The notes under the pieces are model-generated. The model was given only the letters and a program-made list of their open reading frames with translations, was not told where the DNA came from and did not search any database. This document shows, in pieces, positions 8,432 through 18,484 of a stretch of DNA of 64,000 nucleotides (its first letter is position 1; every line of letters starts with the position of its first letter). Source of the DNA: Psychrobacter sp. UBA3480 (lineage in GTDB: Bacteria; Pseudomonadota; Gammaproteobacteria; Pseudomonadales; Moraxellaceae); the NCBI RefSeq assembly GCF_002377945.1, contig NZ_DFQV01000020.1, positions 362,930-426,929 of the forward strand, in the 5' to 3' direction. The position numbers were made by a program, and so were the translations under genes.

Positions 8432-11233
8432 ATGTTATCAAAGATTATAGGCAGTGTGGTTGGCACTAAAAATGACCGCGAATTAAAACGCATGCGTAAA
8501 GTGGTCAGCAAGATCAACGCACGAGAGGCTGAAATACAAGCCCTGTCTGATGAGCAACTACAACAAAAAACTGAAGAATTTAAAGCCAGACATCAAAAAG
8601 GCGAAAGCTTAGATGCATTATTGCCAGAGGCGTTTGCTGTCTGCCGCGAAGCATCATTGCGTGTCAATGGCATGCGTCACTATGACGTGCAGCTGATCGG
8701 TGGTATCACCTTGCACGAAGGCAAAATCGCTGAGATGAAAACTGGTGAAGGTAAAACCCTAATGGGAACCTTGGCCATGTACTTAAATGCGATCAGCGGC
8801 AAAGGGGTTCATCTGGTCACGGTCAATGATTATTTGGCCGCACGCGATGCTGAGCTAAACCGTCCGTTGTTTGGGTTTTTGGGTATGACTGTTGGTGTGA
8901 TTTACTCACAGCAGCCACCACAAGAAAAAATCGAAGCTTATCAAGCCGACATTACCTATGGTACCAATAACGAATACGGTTTTGATTATCTGCGCGATAA
9001 CATGGTCTTTAGTCTTGCTGAGAAAAAACAGCGCCCGCTAAACTTTTGTATTATCGATGAAATTGATTCGATCTTGATTGATGAGGCTCGTACGCCGCTT
9101 ATTATTTCGGGTCAAGCTGAAGATTCTTCACGCATGTACGCGTTGATTAATACGATTATTCCTGTGCTGATTCGTTCAAAAGACGAAGAAGCAAACAAGA
9201 ATAACGAAGAAGAAGACTTCTGGATCGATGAAAAGAATCGCCAAATTGAGATCAGCGAAAAAGGCTACGAAAAAATCGAGCGCTTCTTAATCGAAGTGGG
9301 TGAGCTGGGTGAAAACGAAAGCTTATATAGCCCAAGTCGTTTGCCACTTTTGGCTCACGTTCAAGCTGCCATCCGTGCGCATCACGTGTTTGTCAAAAAC
9401 GTTCACTATATCGTCGATGAAGGCGAAGTGGTCATCGTTGATGAAAATACAGGCCGTACCATGCCGGGTCGTCGCTGGTCAGAAGGCTTGCATCAAGCAG
9501 TAGAAGCGAAAGAAAACGTTGAGATCCAAGCAGAGAACCAAACGCTTGCAACCACGACATTCCAGAACTACTTCCGTCTATATGACAAATTGTCTGGTAT
9601 GACGGGTACCGCTGATACCGAAGCGGCAGAATTCAAATCTACTTACGATCTAGATGTCATCGTGATTCCAACGCATGAGCCGATTGCTCGTATCGATATG
9701 GATGACCAGATTTTCTTAACTAAGTTAGGCAAATACAAAGGTATCATTCGCGAAATTAAAGAAATTCAAGCCAAGGGCGCGCCAGTACTGGTTGGTACAG
9801 CGACGATTGAGGCTAGTGAAGAGTTGTCTTACTTGCTTGACCAAGAAGGCGTTAAGCATAACGTTCTAAACGCTAAGCAGCACGAGCGTGAAGCAGAAAT
9901 TATTGCACAGGCAGGTAGCCCAAAATCAGTCACGATCGCAACCAACATGGCAGGCCGTGGTACGGATATTATCCTTGGTGGTAACTGGCAGTCGTTTATC
10001 GAAGATATTGATGCGGTGAGTCCAGAAGAGATGCAGCGTCTAAAATCTCAATGGCAAGTCAAACATGACCAAGTTGTAGCAGCTGGTGGTTTACATATCA
10101 TCGGCTCTGAGCGCCATGAGTCACGCCGTATCGATAACCAGTTACGTGGTCGTGCTGGTCGTCAGGGTGACCCTGGTATGTCACGCTTTTTCTTATCGCT
10201 TGAAGATGATCTGATGCGTATCTTCGCAGGTGATCGCGTGGTCAATATGATGCGTGCGATGGGCCTCAAAGAAGATGAAGCCATCGAACATAAAATGGTC
10301 TCTAAATCGATCGAAAACGCCCAAGGTAAAGTTGAGAGTCGCGATTTTGATGCTCGTAAAAACTTACTGAAATATGATGATGTTGCCAATGAGCAGCGTA
10401 AAGTTATCTATGGTCAGCGTGATGATTTATTAGCAGAGATGGATTTATTAGAAGCCATCGAAGTGATGCATCATGAAGTATATAACGCGATGATCAATCA
10501 GTTTATTCCGCCTGGCTCTATTGATGATCAATGGAATATTGACGGCTTAGAAGACGAGTTAGAAGACGAGTTCAAAATCTCGATGCCGATTAACGATTGG
10601 TTGGATGAAGATCGTCGTCTGGATGAAGAAGGGCTGCGTGAGAAAATCGTTCAAACAGCGATAGATCGTTATCATAGTCGCCGTGAGCAGATGGGTGAAA
10701 AGGATGCCGCTCAGCTTGAGCGTCATTTCATGCTACAGAGTCTAGATAAGCATTGGAAAGAGCACTTAACGCAAATGGATCAGCTACGTAAAGGGATTCA
10801 TTTACGTGGTTATGCACAGAAGAACCCTGAGCAGGAATACAAGCGTGAGTCGTTTGAATTGTTCCAGATGATGCTTGGTGCGATTAAGTCTGAGACCGTA
10901 CAAGACTTGTCACGTGTGCATATCCCAACCAAGGAAGAACTGGAAGCATTAGAAATCCAGCAACGTGAGAACGCTGCCCATATGCAAATGCAGTTCGAGC
11001 ATGACGATGTAGATAACTTGGATAGCAATGCAAGTGGTTCAGCTGCTCAGCCGCAACCACAAAGCCGCAATCTAAACAGCGGTGCTGCCGCAGCTGGCGT
11101 TGGTGCTGCTATAGCAGGTAACGGTAGTAATGCTAATGAACCAAACCCATATGCAGGTATGAATATCAGTCGTAATGCAGCTTGCCCTTGTGGCTCAGGT
11201 CTTAAGTACAAGCAGTGTCATGGTAAAATCTAG
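8432..11233 (+). CDS. secA: Preprotein translocase ATPase SecA
   Basis: SecA drives export of unfolded preproteins through SecYEG. The 933-residue sequence has Walker A MKTGEGKT (residues 102-109), [19 protein letters not shown] as Walker B and linker, the PPXD region, and the second RecA domain with [23 protein letters not shown]. The C-terminus carries the zinc SEC-C motif [13 protein letters not shown] preceded by a Gly/Ala/Asn-rich linker. Length is slightly above E. coli SecA (901). ATG 8432 gives the standard [16 protein letters not shown] start. No secM-type ORF is visible upstream. Monocistronic, with its own terminator. Confidence 0.98.
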   Translation: MLSKIIGSVVGTKNDRELKRMRKVVSKINAREAEIQALSDEQLQQKTEEFKARHQKGESLDALLPEAFAVCREASLRVNGMRHYDVQLIGGITLHEGKIAEMKTGEGKTLMGTLAMYLNAISGKGVHLVTVNDYLAARDAELNRPLFGFLGMTVGVIYSQQPPQEKIEAYQADITYGTNNEYGFDYLRDNMVFSLAEKKQRPLNFCIIDEIDSILIDEARTPLIISGQAEDSSRMYALINTIIPVLIRSKDEEANKNNEEEDFWIDEKNRQIEISEKGYEKIERFLIEVGELGENESLYSPSRLPLLAHVQAAIRAHHVFVKNVHYIVDEGEVVIVDENTGRTMPGRRWSEGLHQAVEAKENVEIQAENQTLATTTFQNYFRLYDKLSGMTGTADTEAAEFKSTYDLDVIVIPTHEPIARIDMDDQIFLTKLGKYKGIIREIKEIQAKGAPVLVGTATIEASEELSYLLDQEGVKHNVLNAKQHEREAEIIAQAGSPKSVTIATNMAGRGTDIILGGNWQSFIEDIDAVSPEEMQRLKSQWQVKHDQVVAAGGLHIIGSERHESRRIDNQLRGRAGRQGDPGMSRFFLSLEDDLMRIFAGDRVVNMMRAMGLKEDEAIEHKMVSKSIENAQGKVESRDFDARKNLLKYDDVANEQRKVIYGQRDDLLAEMDLLEAIEVMHHEVYNAMINQFIPPGSIDDQWNIDGLEDELEDEFKISMPINDWLDEDRRLDEEGLREKIVQTAIDRYHSRREQMGEKDAAQLERHFMLQSLDKHWKEHLTQMDQLRKGIHLRGYAQKNPEQEYKRESFELFQMMLGAIKSETVQDLSRVHIPTKEELEALEIQQRENAAHMQMQFEHDDVDNLDSNASGSAAQPQPQSRNLNSGAAAAGVGAAIAGNGSNANEPNPYAGMNISRNAACPCGSGLKYKQCHGKI

Positions 11234-11295
11234 TCGTTAGTCATAGCAAGTCATTAGCTATTTACTGAACTGCTATTAAAGCAAGCTCTTACCTA

Positions 11296-11330
11296 AAAAA
11301 GCCCTTATCTTAAGTAGATAGGGGCTTTTT
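11296..11330 (+). terminator. Rho-independent terminator of secA
   Basis: A stem of about 15 bp with one wobble (11296-11310 with 11316-11330), 5-nt loop, ending in T5. Confidence 0.9.
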
Positions 11331-11474
11331 CATATCTGTTAGATAACTTATGCAAACTTAAAACTTGCTAGACTAAGTCCAACAAACACTTTGTATTGAT
11401 TACTTACAAATTCAGCATAGGCGTGAATTTATGGACACGCTATAGTGTTTAACATATTTATTTGGGAGAGTGTC

Positions 11475-12008
11475 ATGAGTGTAGAATTCTTAAAAAAAGT
11501 ACGCAGCTCAGTAGTTTTAACAAGTTTGTTGGCTGGCGCCTTGACGGTTAGTGCTTGTCAGCAACAGTCAGAGCCAGAGACGGGAATGGAAGAAGGTGCT
11601 AATACAGAAGAGTCCGTTCCAATGTCAGCGGAGCCTGCTGAACCTAGTGATGTCGTCGTCGATACCGAAGACGCTTCGCTTAACGAAGTAGAAGGTGATA
11701 CTACTGCTTCAGTAAATAGCGCCGTCAAGCAGATGTCGTATCTATGTACACCTGAACTAAAAGTTGAGGCGACTTATAAAGAAGATGCTAATCAAGTTGT
11801 TGTCGCAACCGACATGGGTACAGTAACGTTGAACCAGACCAATGAAGGTAGTAATCCTGAAGTGTTTGAAGTGGCGACCGCAATTGATGGTGGTCAAGGC
11901 TTCACACAGTGGCGCGTAGGGCACGAAGCTCGTAAAACTGGCGTCATGCGTACTGCGGGTGCAGATGAGTCAAATGTTAATACATTCGAGTGTAATGAAG
12001 CCTCATAG
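11475..12008 (+). CDS. Putative lipoprotein, possibly with an MliC-like domain
   Basis: A predicted lipoprotein of 177 residues of unknown function. ATG 11475 is chosen because GGGAGAG lies just upstream; the frame also reaches 11445. A basic N-region (KKVR), a hydrophobic stretch and lipobox VSAC (Cys28) predict signal peptidase II cleavage. An acidic Glu/Thr/Ser linker of about 60 residues follows. The C-terminal domain of about 90 residues begins MSYLCTPELKVEATY and ends with a second cysteine (TFECNEAS). The YxC...C layout with short beta strands resembles MliC/PliC lysozyme inhibitors, but the match is weak and is an inference. It is a single gene with its own terminator. Confidence 0.7.
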   Translation: MSVEFLKKVRSSVVLTSLLAGALTVSACQQQSEPETGMEEGANTEESVPMSAEPAEPSDVVVDTEDASLNEVEGDTTASVNSAVKQMSYLCTPELKVEATYKEDANQVVVATDMGTVTLNQTNEGSNPEVFEVATAIDGGQGFTQWRVGHEARKTGVMRTAGADESNVNTFECNEAS

Positions 12009-12045
12009 TTGGTCTTCAATACTTAGTAAGTGATAAGCATTAAAA

Positions 12046-12070
12046 AAGCAACGCTAAGATAGCGTTGCTT
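12046..12070 (+). terminator. Terminator after the lipoprotein gene
   Basis: A perfect 10-bp stem (12046-12055 with 12061-12070) and 5-nt loop, followed by CTTTAT. An A-run on the left side may let it also serve the minus-strand gene ending at 12133. Confidence 0.8.
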
Positions 12071-12132
12071 CTTTATGTTGTGAAATAATCTTGATCAATC
12101 ATACAAGCTCGTAGTGGTTAAACTATAAGCGC

Positions 12133-12699
12133 TTATTTCAACTTAGTCGTATCAGAATCATGAGCTAATAGACCTTCTTCAGTCACATCTAACTCTTCAT
12201 GTCTGAGCTCTACTTGAATGCTGTCAGTATGTACATGAGTGCTCTTATTGATTTCGATGTCTTGGATAGCGTAGGTATCTTTGGTAATGGTAGCCACTTG
12301 GCGAGATAGCACAATATCAATCGGTGCATCGCCAATCTCTATTTGTTTACCATTAATAGTTACTACAGCTTTGCTATCCAAAGAAGGCTCGACGTGGCGC
12401 AATATGTCTTTCTCATCATAGTTACCAGAGAGTAAATCTTGGCTCTCCGCGTCATGGTACTCAGTACGAATGGTGATATATTCTTCTACCAACTCAATTG
12501 GCACTTCGACAGTTTTAGTGCGTGAATGCTTGGTAACGGTCACTTTACCCACATCTAAGCGTTCTTTGTTAATCACAGGACGTTCTTCTAATAGCTCTAA
12601 ATGTCCAACATTGACGGTATTATTCGTCTGCTTCGTTGAGATATTTTGTTCTTTATCCAAGTCATCTTGGTAAAGGCTGTTTCCATTTTCAGTAGTCAT
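12133..12699 (-). CDS. DUF2382 (YsnF/AvaK-type) domain protein
   Basis: A 188-residue acidic, predicted cytosolic protein. The segment LELLEERPVINKERLDVGKVTVTKHSRTKTVEVPIELVEEYITI and a second half ending with EELDVTEEGLL show the YsnF/AvaK DUF2382 pattern, with repeated beta-strand pairs built on LEERPVI/GKVTVTK motifs. It has no PRC barrel, unlike its paralogue at 12943. The start has an AAGGAATAACA ribosome site. The function of DUF2382 is unknown; family members are often induced by stress or desiccation. The two paralogues are adjacent in the same direction, 243 bp apart with a terminator between, so they are probably separate transcripts. Confidence 0.85.
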   Translation of the reverse strand: MTTENGNSLYQDDLDKEQNISTKQTNNTVNVGHLELLEERPVINKERLDVGKVTVTKHSRTKTVEVPIELVEEYITIRTEYHDAESQDLLSGNYDEKDILRHVEPSLDSKAVVTINGKQIEIGDAPIDIVLSRQVATITKDTYAIQDIEINKSTHVHTDSIQVELRHEELDVTEEGLLAHDSDTTKLK

Positions 12700-12818
12700 T
12701 GTTATTCCTTTATAATTATAAAATGATGAGTTTTCAACAATCTAAAACGTTATATGCCAACTACATATATTAACTAGCTACATTGAATACTATAAACCAT
12801 TCGCTCATATTATGAATA

Positions 12819-12848
12819 CAAAAAAGACCAGAGACATGCTCTGATCTT
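12819..12848 (-). terminator. Terminator downstream of the PRC-barrel gene
   Basis: Read on the minus strand, a 10-bp stem with one wobble (12824-12833 with 12839-12848) is followed by a run of T. It lies between the two DUF2382 genes. Confidence 0.78.
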
Positions 12849-12942
12849 AATGGCTAAACAGATGAGCTTAGCTACTTATTACTACCATGTTCAACTGACG
12901 ATATAGGAAACTTATGTCGTTAAACTATGACATATTAGCATA

Positions 12943-13791
12943 TTACATGCCACGAGCACGGCGTACATCTTCTGCTGTGATACCATCACGGTCTACTAAG
13001 TTACCTTCACGGTCAACCACGTTGCCGTCGCCATCAACATCTAGCTCTTCGCGTTGAATAGTCTCAATTAAGGTTTCAGTATGGTGATCGGTCGTTTTAC
13101 CGACATTTACTTCTTCAGAAACATAGGTTTCTTTGCTAACGCGAGCACGTTCGGCTTGTAGTTCGACTTCAACTGTTTCGGTAGCATCGAGGTCGCCGAT
13201 GCGGCGGTCTGTTGGACGATCTACGCTAGTACGTTGAATATTGGCATGTTCTTCTTCTAAATCTACATCGACATTACGTTCTTCAGTGACGACATGCTTA
13301 CCTACTTTTACTAGACCAGCAACAATACGGTCTTTGTTGACTGTCAGACGCTCTTCTAATAGCTCTAGCGTATTTGGTGCGTCATAAGAATGATCGGCAA
13401 TATCAACGCGATCTTCTACAGGGAGTGTATCGGCAGTAAATGCTTGACGATCTCTTTCGTACTGCTCTTTATAGCTGTACTGGTAATCGTGATCGTATAC
13501 TTCCATGGCTTCTACTTGTGTTTTGGTCAAGCTATCAAAGAAGACATCATCACCAACGATACGTGCTAGACCTGCTGGTACTAGTACTTCTTTTGAACTA
13601 AACCAACCGCCTGCGTCTACGATTAAGTAACGGATGCGGCCAGTCGTATCTTCGACTAGGGCGCCTTCGATCTTACCGATTTTCTCTTCATTGATACCGT
13701 AAGCAGTTTTGTGCGTTGGATCATAATAGTCATCACCAATTAAATCTTGATGAGTAGCTTGAATATCTTTTAAACGGATTAGTTGACTCAT
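12943..13791 (-). CDS. PRC-barrel plus DUF2382 protein
   Basis: A 282-residue soluble protein. Residues about 1-115 form a PRC-barrel (GKIEGALVEDTTGRIRYLIVDAGGWFSSKEVLVPAGLARIV), and a DUF2382 domain follows from about residue 140 (LELLEERLTVNKDRIVAGLVKVGKHVVTEE...) to about 260. The C-terminus is charged and carries a repeat of VDREGN/VDRDGI. This domain pair is common in bacteria that resist stress or desiccation, and its biochemical role is unknown. The start is supported by AAAGGAATATAACA. It is related to the shorter gene at 12133, which probably arose by duplication with loss of the barrel, or the reverse. Confidence 0.88.
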   Translation of the reverse strand: MSQLIRLKDIQATHQDLIGDDYYDPTHKTAYGINEEKIGKIEGALVEDTTGRIRYLIVDAGGWFSSKEVLVPAGLARIVGDDVFFDSLTKTQVEAMEVYDHDYQYSYKEQYERDRQAFTADTLPVEDRVDIADHSYDAPNTLELLEERLTVNKDRIVAGLVKVGKHVVTEERNVDVDLEEEHANIQRTSVDRPTDRRIGDLDATETVEVELQAERARVSKETYVSEEVNVGKTTDHHTETLIETIQREELDVDGDGNVVDREGNLVDRDGITAEDVRRARGM

Positions 13792-14189
13792 TGTTATATT
13801 CCTTTTTTGCGAGTTTATTTTTTATAATGTAATGGTTAGTGTTGTTATTAATTTTTGGTAAAACCATATTTATTACAGTTAATGGTAAGCCAAATGAATA
13901 GCTTCCCTATCAACTTGTAGCTATCCTAACACCGTGATTTTTGATGAGATATATGAGCAAGGTAGCAAAGTGTGCGCTTGCAGTAATTGCGTGTAATAGG
14001 CTGTAAGTGGCATAACATAGGAGGGGGTAGAAGTTAACGAGTCTTTACACAGAGTAATATTTAACATTCATCGATAAAGATCAGACACAAAAAAACCGCA
14101 TTACCATTAGCAATGCGGTTTCTCAATAAATAACGACTATATAACTATTATTCAGCTAACTTACTTTAAGTCAGTTAAACCTGCTTTAT
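13792..14189. other. Region between thiolase and PRC-barrel genes
   Basis: Both flanking genes are on the minus strand. The right part holds the thiolase terminator (14093-14121). The rest should contain the promoter of the PRC-barrel gene. I see no ORF or other structured element. Confidence 0.4.
14090..14123 (-). terminator. Terminator of the thiolase gene
   Basis: A 10-bp perfect stem (14093-14102 with 14112-14121); on the minus strand it runs into seven or more T residues. Confidence 0.85.
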
Positions 14190-15371
14190 TTAAGCAAGCT
14201 CGATAGCAACGGCTACCGCTTCACCACCACCGATACATAGTGTTGCGATGCCTTTTTTGCCACCAGTACGTTTTAGAGAGTTAATAAGCGTAATTAGAAT
14301 ACGAGCACCTGAACAACCTACTGGATGTCCAAGGGCACATGCACCGCCTTCGATATTTACTTTAGCATGGTCAAGTTTTAACTCGTCCATCGCAGCCATA
14401 GTAACCATCGCAAAGGCTTCGTTAATTTCCCACAGATCTACATCATCTACTGACCAGCCAGCACCTGCTAATACTTTTTCGATGGCACCGATTGGCGCAA
14501 TAGTAAATTCGCTTGGGTGACGTGAGTTTGAGGCAGTAGCAACAATGCGAGCTTGATAATCAAGGCCTTCAGCTTTCGCTTGTGACTCTTTCATCACGAC
14601 GACTGCTGCAGCACCGTCCGAGATTGAGCTAGCGTTTGCGGCAGTGATTGTACCATCTTTAGCAAATGCTGGACGCAAAGTAGGAATGCGATCAGCGTTG
14701 GCAAGGGCAGGTTGCTCATCGGTATCAACAGTTTGCTCGCCTTTGCGAGTGGCAAACGTGACAGGCTCGATCTCATCTTTAAAGTGGTTATCTTTAATCG
14801 CAGTTAGCGCACGGTTCAATGACTCAATAGCAAACTCATCCATTTGCTCACGTGTATAGCCTTTTTCATCAGCCATTTCTTGAGCAAACATACCCATAAG
14901 CTTACCAGTATCAGCATCTTCTAGGCCATCTAAGAACATATGGTCTTTGACTTCTTTGTGACCCATACGATAGCCGCCACGTGAACCTGGCATGATATAC
15001 GGTGCATTCGTCATTGACTCCATGCCACCTGCAACAGCGACGTTGAAGCTGCCCGCTTTGATACCATCATGCGCTTGCATGACTGCTTTTAAGCCTGAAC
15101 CACAAAGCTTATTAATAGTGACAGCACCAGTCGCATCCGGTAGACCTGCTTTGCGCATGGCTTGACGAGCAGGGCCTTGACCCAGACCTGCCGTCAAGAT
15201 ACAACCCATGATCACTTCATCAACACTGTCAGCGCTAACACCTGAACGTTCGACAGCAGCTTTGATAGCGGCGGCACCCAGTTCGGTAGCACTCATGTCT
15301 TTTAGTGCGCCTTGAAAGCCACCCATTGGTGTACGTGCGCCGTTTAGGATTACAATTGCATCATTTGACAT
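14190..15371 (-). CDS. Acetyl-CoA acetyltransferase (thiolase II)
   Basis: Catalyses reversible condensation of two acetyl-CoA to acetoacetyl-CoA, or thiolysis in fatty acid and ketone catabolism. The 393 residues are the family length. The nucleophilic cysteine is C90 in INKLCGSG; the His motif is GGACALGHPVGCSGAR, and the second catalytic cysteine lies in TLCIGGGEA. Motif NEAFA is present. It belongs to the AtoB/PhaA type. No other fatty acid or polyhydroxybutyrate gene is adjacent, so its pathway is not shown by context. It has its own AAGGAATAATAACG ribosome site, and hom lies 109 bp upstream on the same strand. A gene symbol (atoB or phaA) cannot be decided here. Confidence 0.93.
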   Translation of the reverse strand: MSNDAIVILNGARTPMGGFQGALKDMSATELGAAAIKAAVERSGVSADSVDEVIMGCILTAGLGQGPARQAMRKAGLPDATGAVTINKLCGSGLKAVMQAHDGIKAGSFNVAVAGGMESMTNAPYIMPGSRGGYRMGHKEVKDHMFLDGLEDADTGKLMGMFAQEMADEKGYTREQMDEFAIESLNRALTAIKDNHFKDEIEPVTFATRKGEQTVDTDEQPALANADRIPTLRPAFAKDGTITAANASSISDGAAAVVVMKESQAKAEGLDYQARIVATASNSRHPSEFTIAPIGAIEKVLAGAGWSVDDVDLWEINEAFAMVTMAAMDELKLDHAKVNIEGGACALGHPVGCSGARILITLINSLKRTGGKKGIATLCIGGGEAVAVAIELA

Positions 15372-15480
15372 CGTTATTATTCCTTGTTGTGCGTTTTGAT
15401 TAAGTATCTACCAAGAAACCAGATGCCGATTGGCTAGCTTTTGCTTATATTATAAGCATCTGTCTTCTTCAGTATGTGGT

Positions 15481-16821
15481 TTATGCTAGCTCATCTAATC
15501 GTATGCGTACCACTTTATCAGTAATGGTCTCTAACTTTTCAATTTTTTCGATAGCGAGATTCATCTGACTCTCGACCACAGGTAGCGTCAGAATAATCAC
15601 CGGCACTTGACCTACTTTATGCGCAGGCTTTTGCAAGATTGCATCAATATTGATACCAGCATCACTTAGGATGCGCGTGATATCTGCCAATACGCCTGGG
15701 CTATCATAAGCATGCACACGCAAATAATATCCAGTTACCATCTGATCAGCGCGCAATATAGGTGTGTCCGATAGCTGGTCAGGAATAAATGCTAAATGTG
15801 GAACATGATGTCCAGTATTGCTCTGATCGTCGCGGTCTTTGCTACCCAGTACACGAACCAAATCCATGACATCGGCCATCACTGCAGAAGCAGTTGCACC
15901 AGCACCAGCGCCATCGCCGCAATAGAGTGTCTGCCCAAGTGGATGTGAGTTAACCAATACTGCGTTTTTCACACCATTGACGTTCGCCAATAGCGCATCT
16001 TGTGGAATAAGTGTCGGGTGTACGCGTAATTCAACCCCTGCATCACCATCGTTTTCGCTATCGCGGCGTACTGCAAACCCTAAATGCTTGATACGGTAGC
16101 CAAGCTCTTCGGCATAGTTCACGTCTTGCAGGGTAATGCCAGTAATACCTTCACAGTAAACTTTATCAAACTGTAGCGGGATACCAAATGCTATTGAGGC
16201 AAGTAGCGCCAATTTATGAGCAGCATCAATACCTTCAACATCAAAAGTAGGATCTGCTTCTGCGTAACCCAACTCTTGTGCTTCGCTTAATACGTCGGCA
16301 AACGGACGGCCCTTATCACGCATTTCAGTCATGATAAAGTTACCAGTACCGTTGATGATACCCGCGAGCCAGTCGATTTTGTTGGCAGCAAGTGCTTCAC
16401 GCATTACCTTAATAATTGGAATACCGCCTGCTACCGCTGCTTCATAAGCAACATGCACATTGTTTTCTTCAGCGAAAGCAAAAATCTCATTACCGTGTTC
16501 AGCGAGTAGAGCCTTGTTTGCCGTAACCACATGCTTGCCGTTTTTGATGGCCTGCATAATGACGTCTTTGGCTAAGGTGGTACCACCAATCACTTCGATA
16601 ACAATATCGACGTTGTCGCTTGCGGCAATTGCCATCAGATCGCTGTTTTGCATGATATTGGCATCAATATCATCACGCTGACGACGCGTACCAACTTCGG
16701 TAATAATAATGTCGCGTCCGCTACGGCGTTTTAGCTCATTTAAATTGTCATTGATCAGATTGATCACGCCCGTTCCGACGGTGCCCAGACCAAGTATCGC
16801 TAGTTTGATGGAATTACTCAC
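15481..16821 (-). CDS. hom: Homoserine dehydrogenase
   Basis: Reduces aspartate semialdehyde to homoserine in threonine, methionine and isoleucine synthesis. The N-terminal Rossmann motif is LGLGTVGTGVI (residues 10-20). The catalytic domain has AYEAAVAGGIPIIKVMREAL and GIINGTGNFI, then YAEADPTFDVEGIDAAHKLALLA. The C-terminal ACT domain begins VHAYDSPGVLADITRILSDAGINI and suggests feedback control by threonine. 446 residues, the monofunctional type. The start is GTG at 16821, supported by GAGGATACT directly upstream. Threonine synthase (thrC), often next to hom in relatives, is not adjacent here. Upstream lies the dsbC-like gene, also common next to hom in Moraxellaceae. Confidence 0.95.
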   Translation of the reverse strand: MSNSIKLAILGLGTVGTGVINLINDNLNELKRRSGRDIIITEVGTRRQRDDIDANIMQNSDLMAIAASDNVDIVIEVIGGTTLAKDVIMQAIKNGKHVVTANKALLAEHGNEIFAFAEENNVHVAYEAAVAGGIPIIKVMREALAANKIDWLAGIINGTGNFIMTEMRDKGRPFADVLSEAQELGYAEADPTFDVEGIDAAHKLALLASIAFGIPLQFDKVYCEGITGITLQDVNYAEELGYRIKHLGFAVRRDSENDGDAGVELRVHPTLIPQDALLANVNGVKNAVLVNSHPLGQTLYCGDGAGAGATASAVMADVMDLVRVLGSKDRDDQSNTGHHVPHLAFIPDQLSDTPILRADQMVTGYYLRVHAYDSPGVLADITRILSDAGINIDAILQKPAHKVGQVPVIILTLPVVESQMNLAIEKIEKLETITDKVVRIRLDELA

Positions 16822-17224
16822 AGTATCCTCAAGAGGTTAAATACAATGAAGTCAGTATAAGCGGTGACAGTGTCAAGTGAGTCTGCGACATCAAACAGAA
16901 TGTCTGTGCGCATTGTCTAGTGCTACCTGCCTATCTACTTCATCGTAGTTGAATAAAAAAAGCTCAAATAAAAAGGGTGTTGCTCATTTTGCATCGCGCT
17001 TTATCGTATCATACCGACAAGGCATTGTGCCGTCTATACAATCTCATAAAAGCCAATGTTCTAAAGGCTAATATCATAAAGGCCAATGTTATAAAGACAA
17101 CGTCATCAAGGTTATATCAGCTTACGATTATAAAAAAGCAGTAGCTTCAATCTTGTTTGGCATATGCATATGTCATTTATGCTTGATTACTCATATTAGT
17201 TACTAATACTGGTAATTCATATGA
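16822..17224. other. hom/dsbC intergenic region
   Basis: Both neighbours are on the minus strand. The gap contains the degenerate repeat stretch at 17044-17113 and presumably the hom promoter near its left end. No ORF is supported. Confidence 0.4.
17044..17113. repeat. Degenerate ~15-nt tandem repeats
   Basis: Four to five imperfect copies of a unit close to CATAAAGGCCAATGTT lie in succession (17045-17060, 17061-17074, 17075-17090, 17091-17103, then CATCAAGGTT). The first and third copies are nearly identical. The pattern suggests slippage in non-coding DNA. Confidence 0.65.
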
Positions 17225-18079
17225 TTAGTTAGCACCTACTGCTTGTGCCAATTCTGCTGCAGGTAAGTAGCCACCTACTTGTTGTCCTGTTTCGGTAAAC
17301 ACCGCAGGCGTACCGCGCACACCAAGTCTTGAACCTAGAGCCATATGCTCTTGTACAGGGTTAGTACAGCTAGGGGCTTGTACATTGGCACCGATTTTTG
17401 CTTGATCCATCGCAGCTTTACGATCCTGACTACACCAGATAGCTTCCATTTTTGGTACAGACTCTTGACTGCGTGGCCATGCCAGATAACGAACCTCGAT
17501 ACCGCGCGCATTGATATCATCCATTTCTGAATGTAGTTTGCGACAGTAGCCACAGTCTGCATCGGTAAAGGCATAGATGACGGCTTTAGTTTCACCTTTT
17601 GCTGGATAAATCACCATGTCTTTTTTATCGACGGCTTTTAGCGCTTCTTGTGCTGTCGTAGCAACTAGGGCGGCACTGATATCAACTGGAGCGGCATCAC
17701 CCACAGCAATGATCTGACCTTGAATAATATGCTTGCCAGCTTTATCAGTAAAGAAAGAAGGTAGACCTTCAGCGGTCACCCAATAAATACCATCCATATC
17801 TGTCGGTACAGCTGAAACGATAGTTTCCTCGATACCAGAGTTCTTTAGATTCGCCTGTAACGCCTTCACCACGGTTGTATCATTACCAGCTGAAGGCTTA
17901 GTAGCAGTGGATTTTGTCTGTGCAGCGTTTACAACACTGGTATTGCTGGTTGCATCAGCGGCATTGTTTGAGCAGCCAGCAGCGATACCAACTAACAGCG
18001 CACTCATCATAAAACGAGATAGAACGGTACGAGAAAGAGGGTTACGCAAGGTGGTATTTTTGATAGTGGGGAACGGCAT
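17225..18079 (-). CDS. DsbC/DsbG-like thiol:disulfide isomerase, possible lipoprotein
   Basis: A 284-residue envelope protein with a C-terminal thioredoxin fold. The active site CGYC lies in VIYAFTDADCGYCRKLHSEM. The N-terminal half corresponds to the DsbC dimerisation domain, and a second cysteine pair (WCSQ...APSCTNPVQ) matches the structural disulfide of DsbC. The cis-Pro region is GVRGTPAVFTETG. The N-terminus has a basic region, a hydrophobic segment and IAAGC (Cys36), a weak lipobox, so it may be a lipoprotein rather than soluble. It would reshuffle wrong disulfides and be kept reduced by DsbD. Lipidation is an inference. It has an AGGAAA ribosome site and lies upstream of hom. Confidence 0.88.
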   Translation of the reverse strand: MPFPTIKNTTLRNPLSRTVLSRFMMSALLVGIAAGCSNNAADATSNTSVVNAAQTKSTATKPSAGNDTTVVKALQANLKNSGIEETIVSAVPTDMDGIYWVTAEGLPSFFTDKAGKHIIQGQIIAVGDAAPVDISAALVATTAQEALKAVDKKDMVIYPAKGETKAVIYAFTDADCGYCRKLHSEMDDINARGIEVRYLAWPRSQESVPKMEAIWCSQDRKAAMDQAKIGANVQAPSCTNPVQEHMALGSRLGVRGTPAVFTETGQQVGGYLPAAELAQAVGAN

Positions 18080-18484
18080 ACGGGTTTCCTATAGGCGTCG
18101 CGCCTAATCATGAGTTCGTTATAAAAAGCACTATAAACTTGTCTATATAGTAATGTGTCTTGGCAGTGTTTTAAAGGTCTAACATTGAAGAAGTTTTTAT
18201 AACTTATTGATAATAAAAGATAGGTAGTAACAGCCTTCATATTACCATATTTACGCCAAATAATAGCGAACGGAAGACTGCCAAGAAGTATCAACAAAGC
18301 CAACTTTAAAGAATAGCTATCAACATAAATTCAAAAAACAAGATACATTTGTGCTATTTAACATAGTTGCTTGAACTTGTAGTCTAAGGCTAATCGCATT
18401 GTTTTTATAAAAATCTATATAAAATGCGTTGTATAAACTATTTGAGAACGACTTACTTTAACAAATTTGCTTTAAGGAGCACAC
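18080..18484. other. Divergent dsbC/yedI-like intergenic region
   Basis: 405 bp of AT-rich DNA between divergent genes. A minus-strand frame at 18007-18303 overlaps the dsbC start and has no family features. I see no other element. Confidence 0.4.

Noticed and set aside
18007..18303. 98-codon minus-strand frame upstream of the dsbC-like gene
   Set aside because: Overlaps the well supported dsbC start in another frame, lacks a convincing ribosome site and shows no recognisable family.
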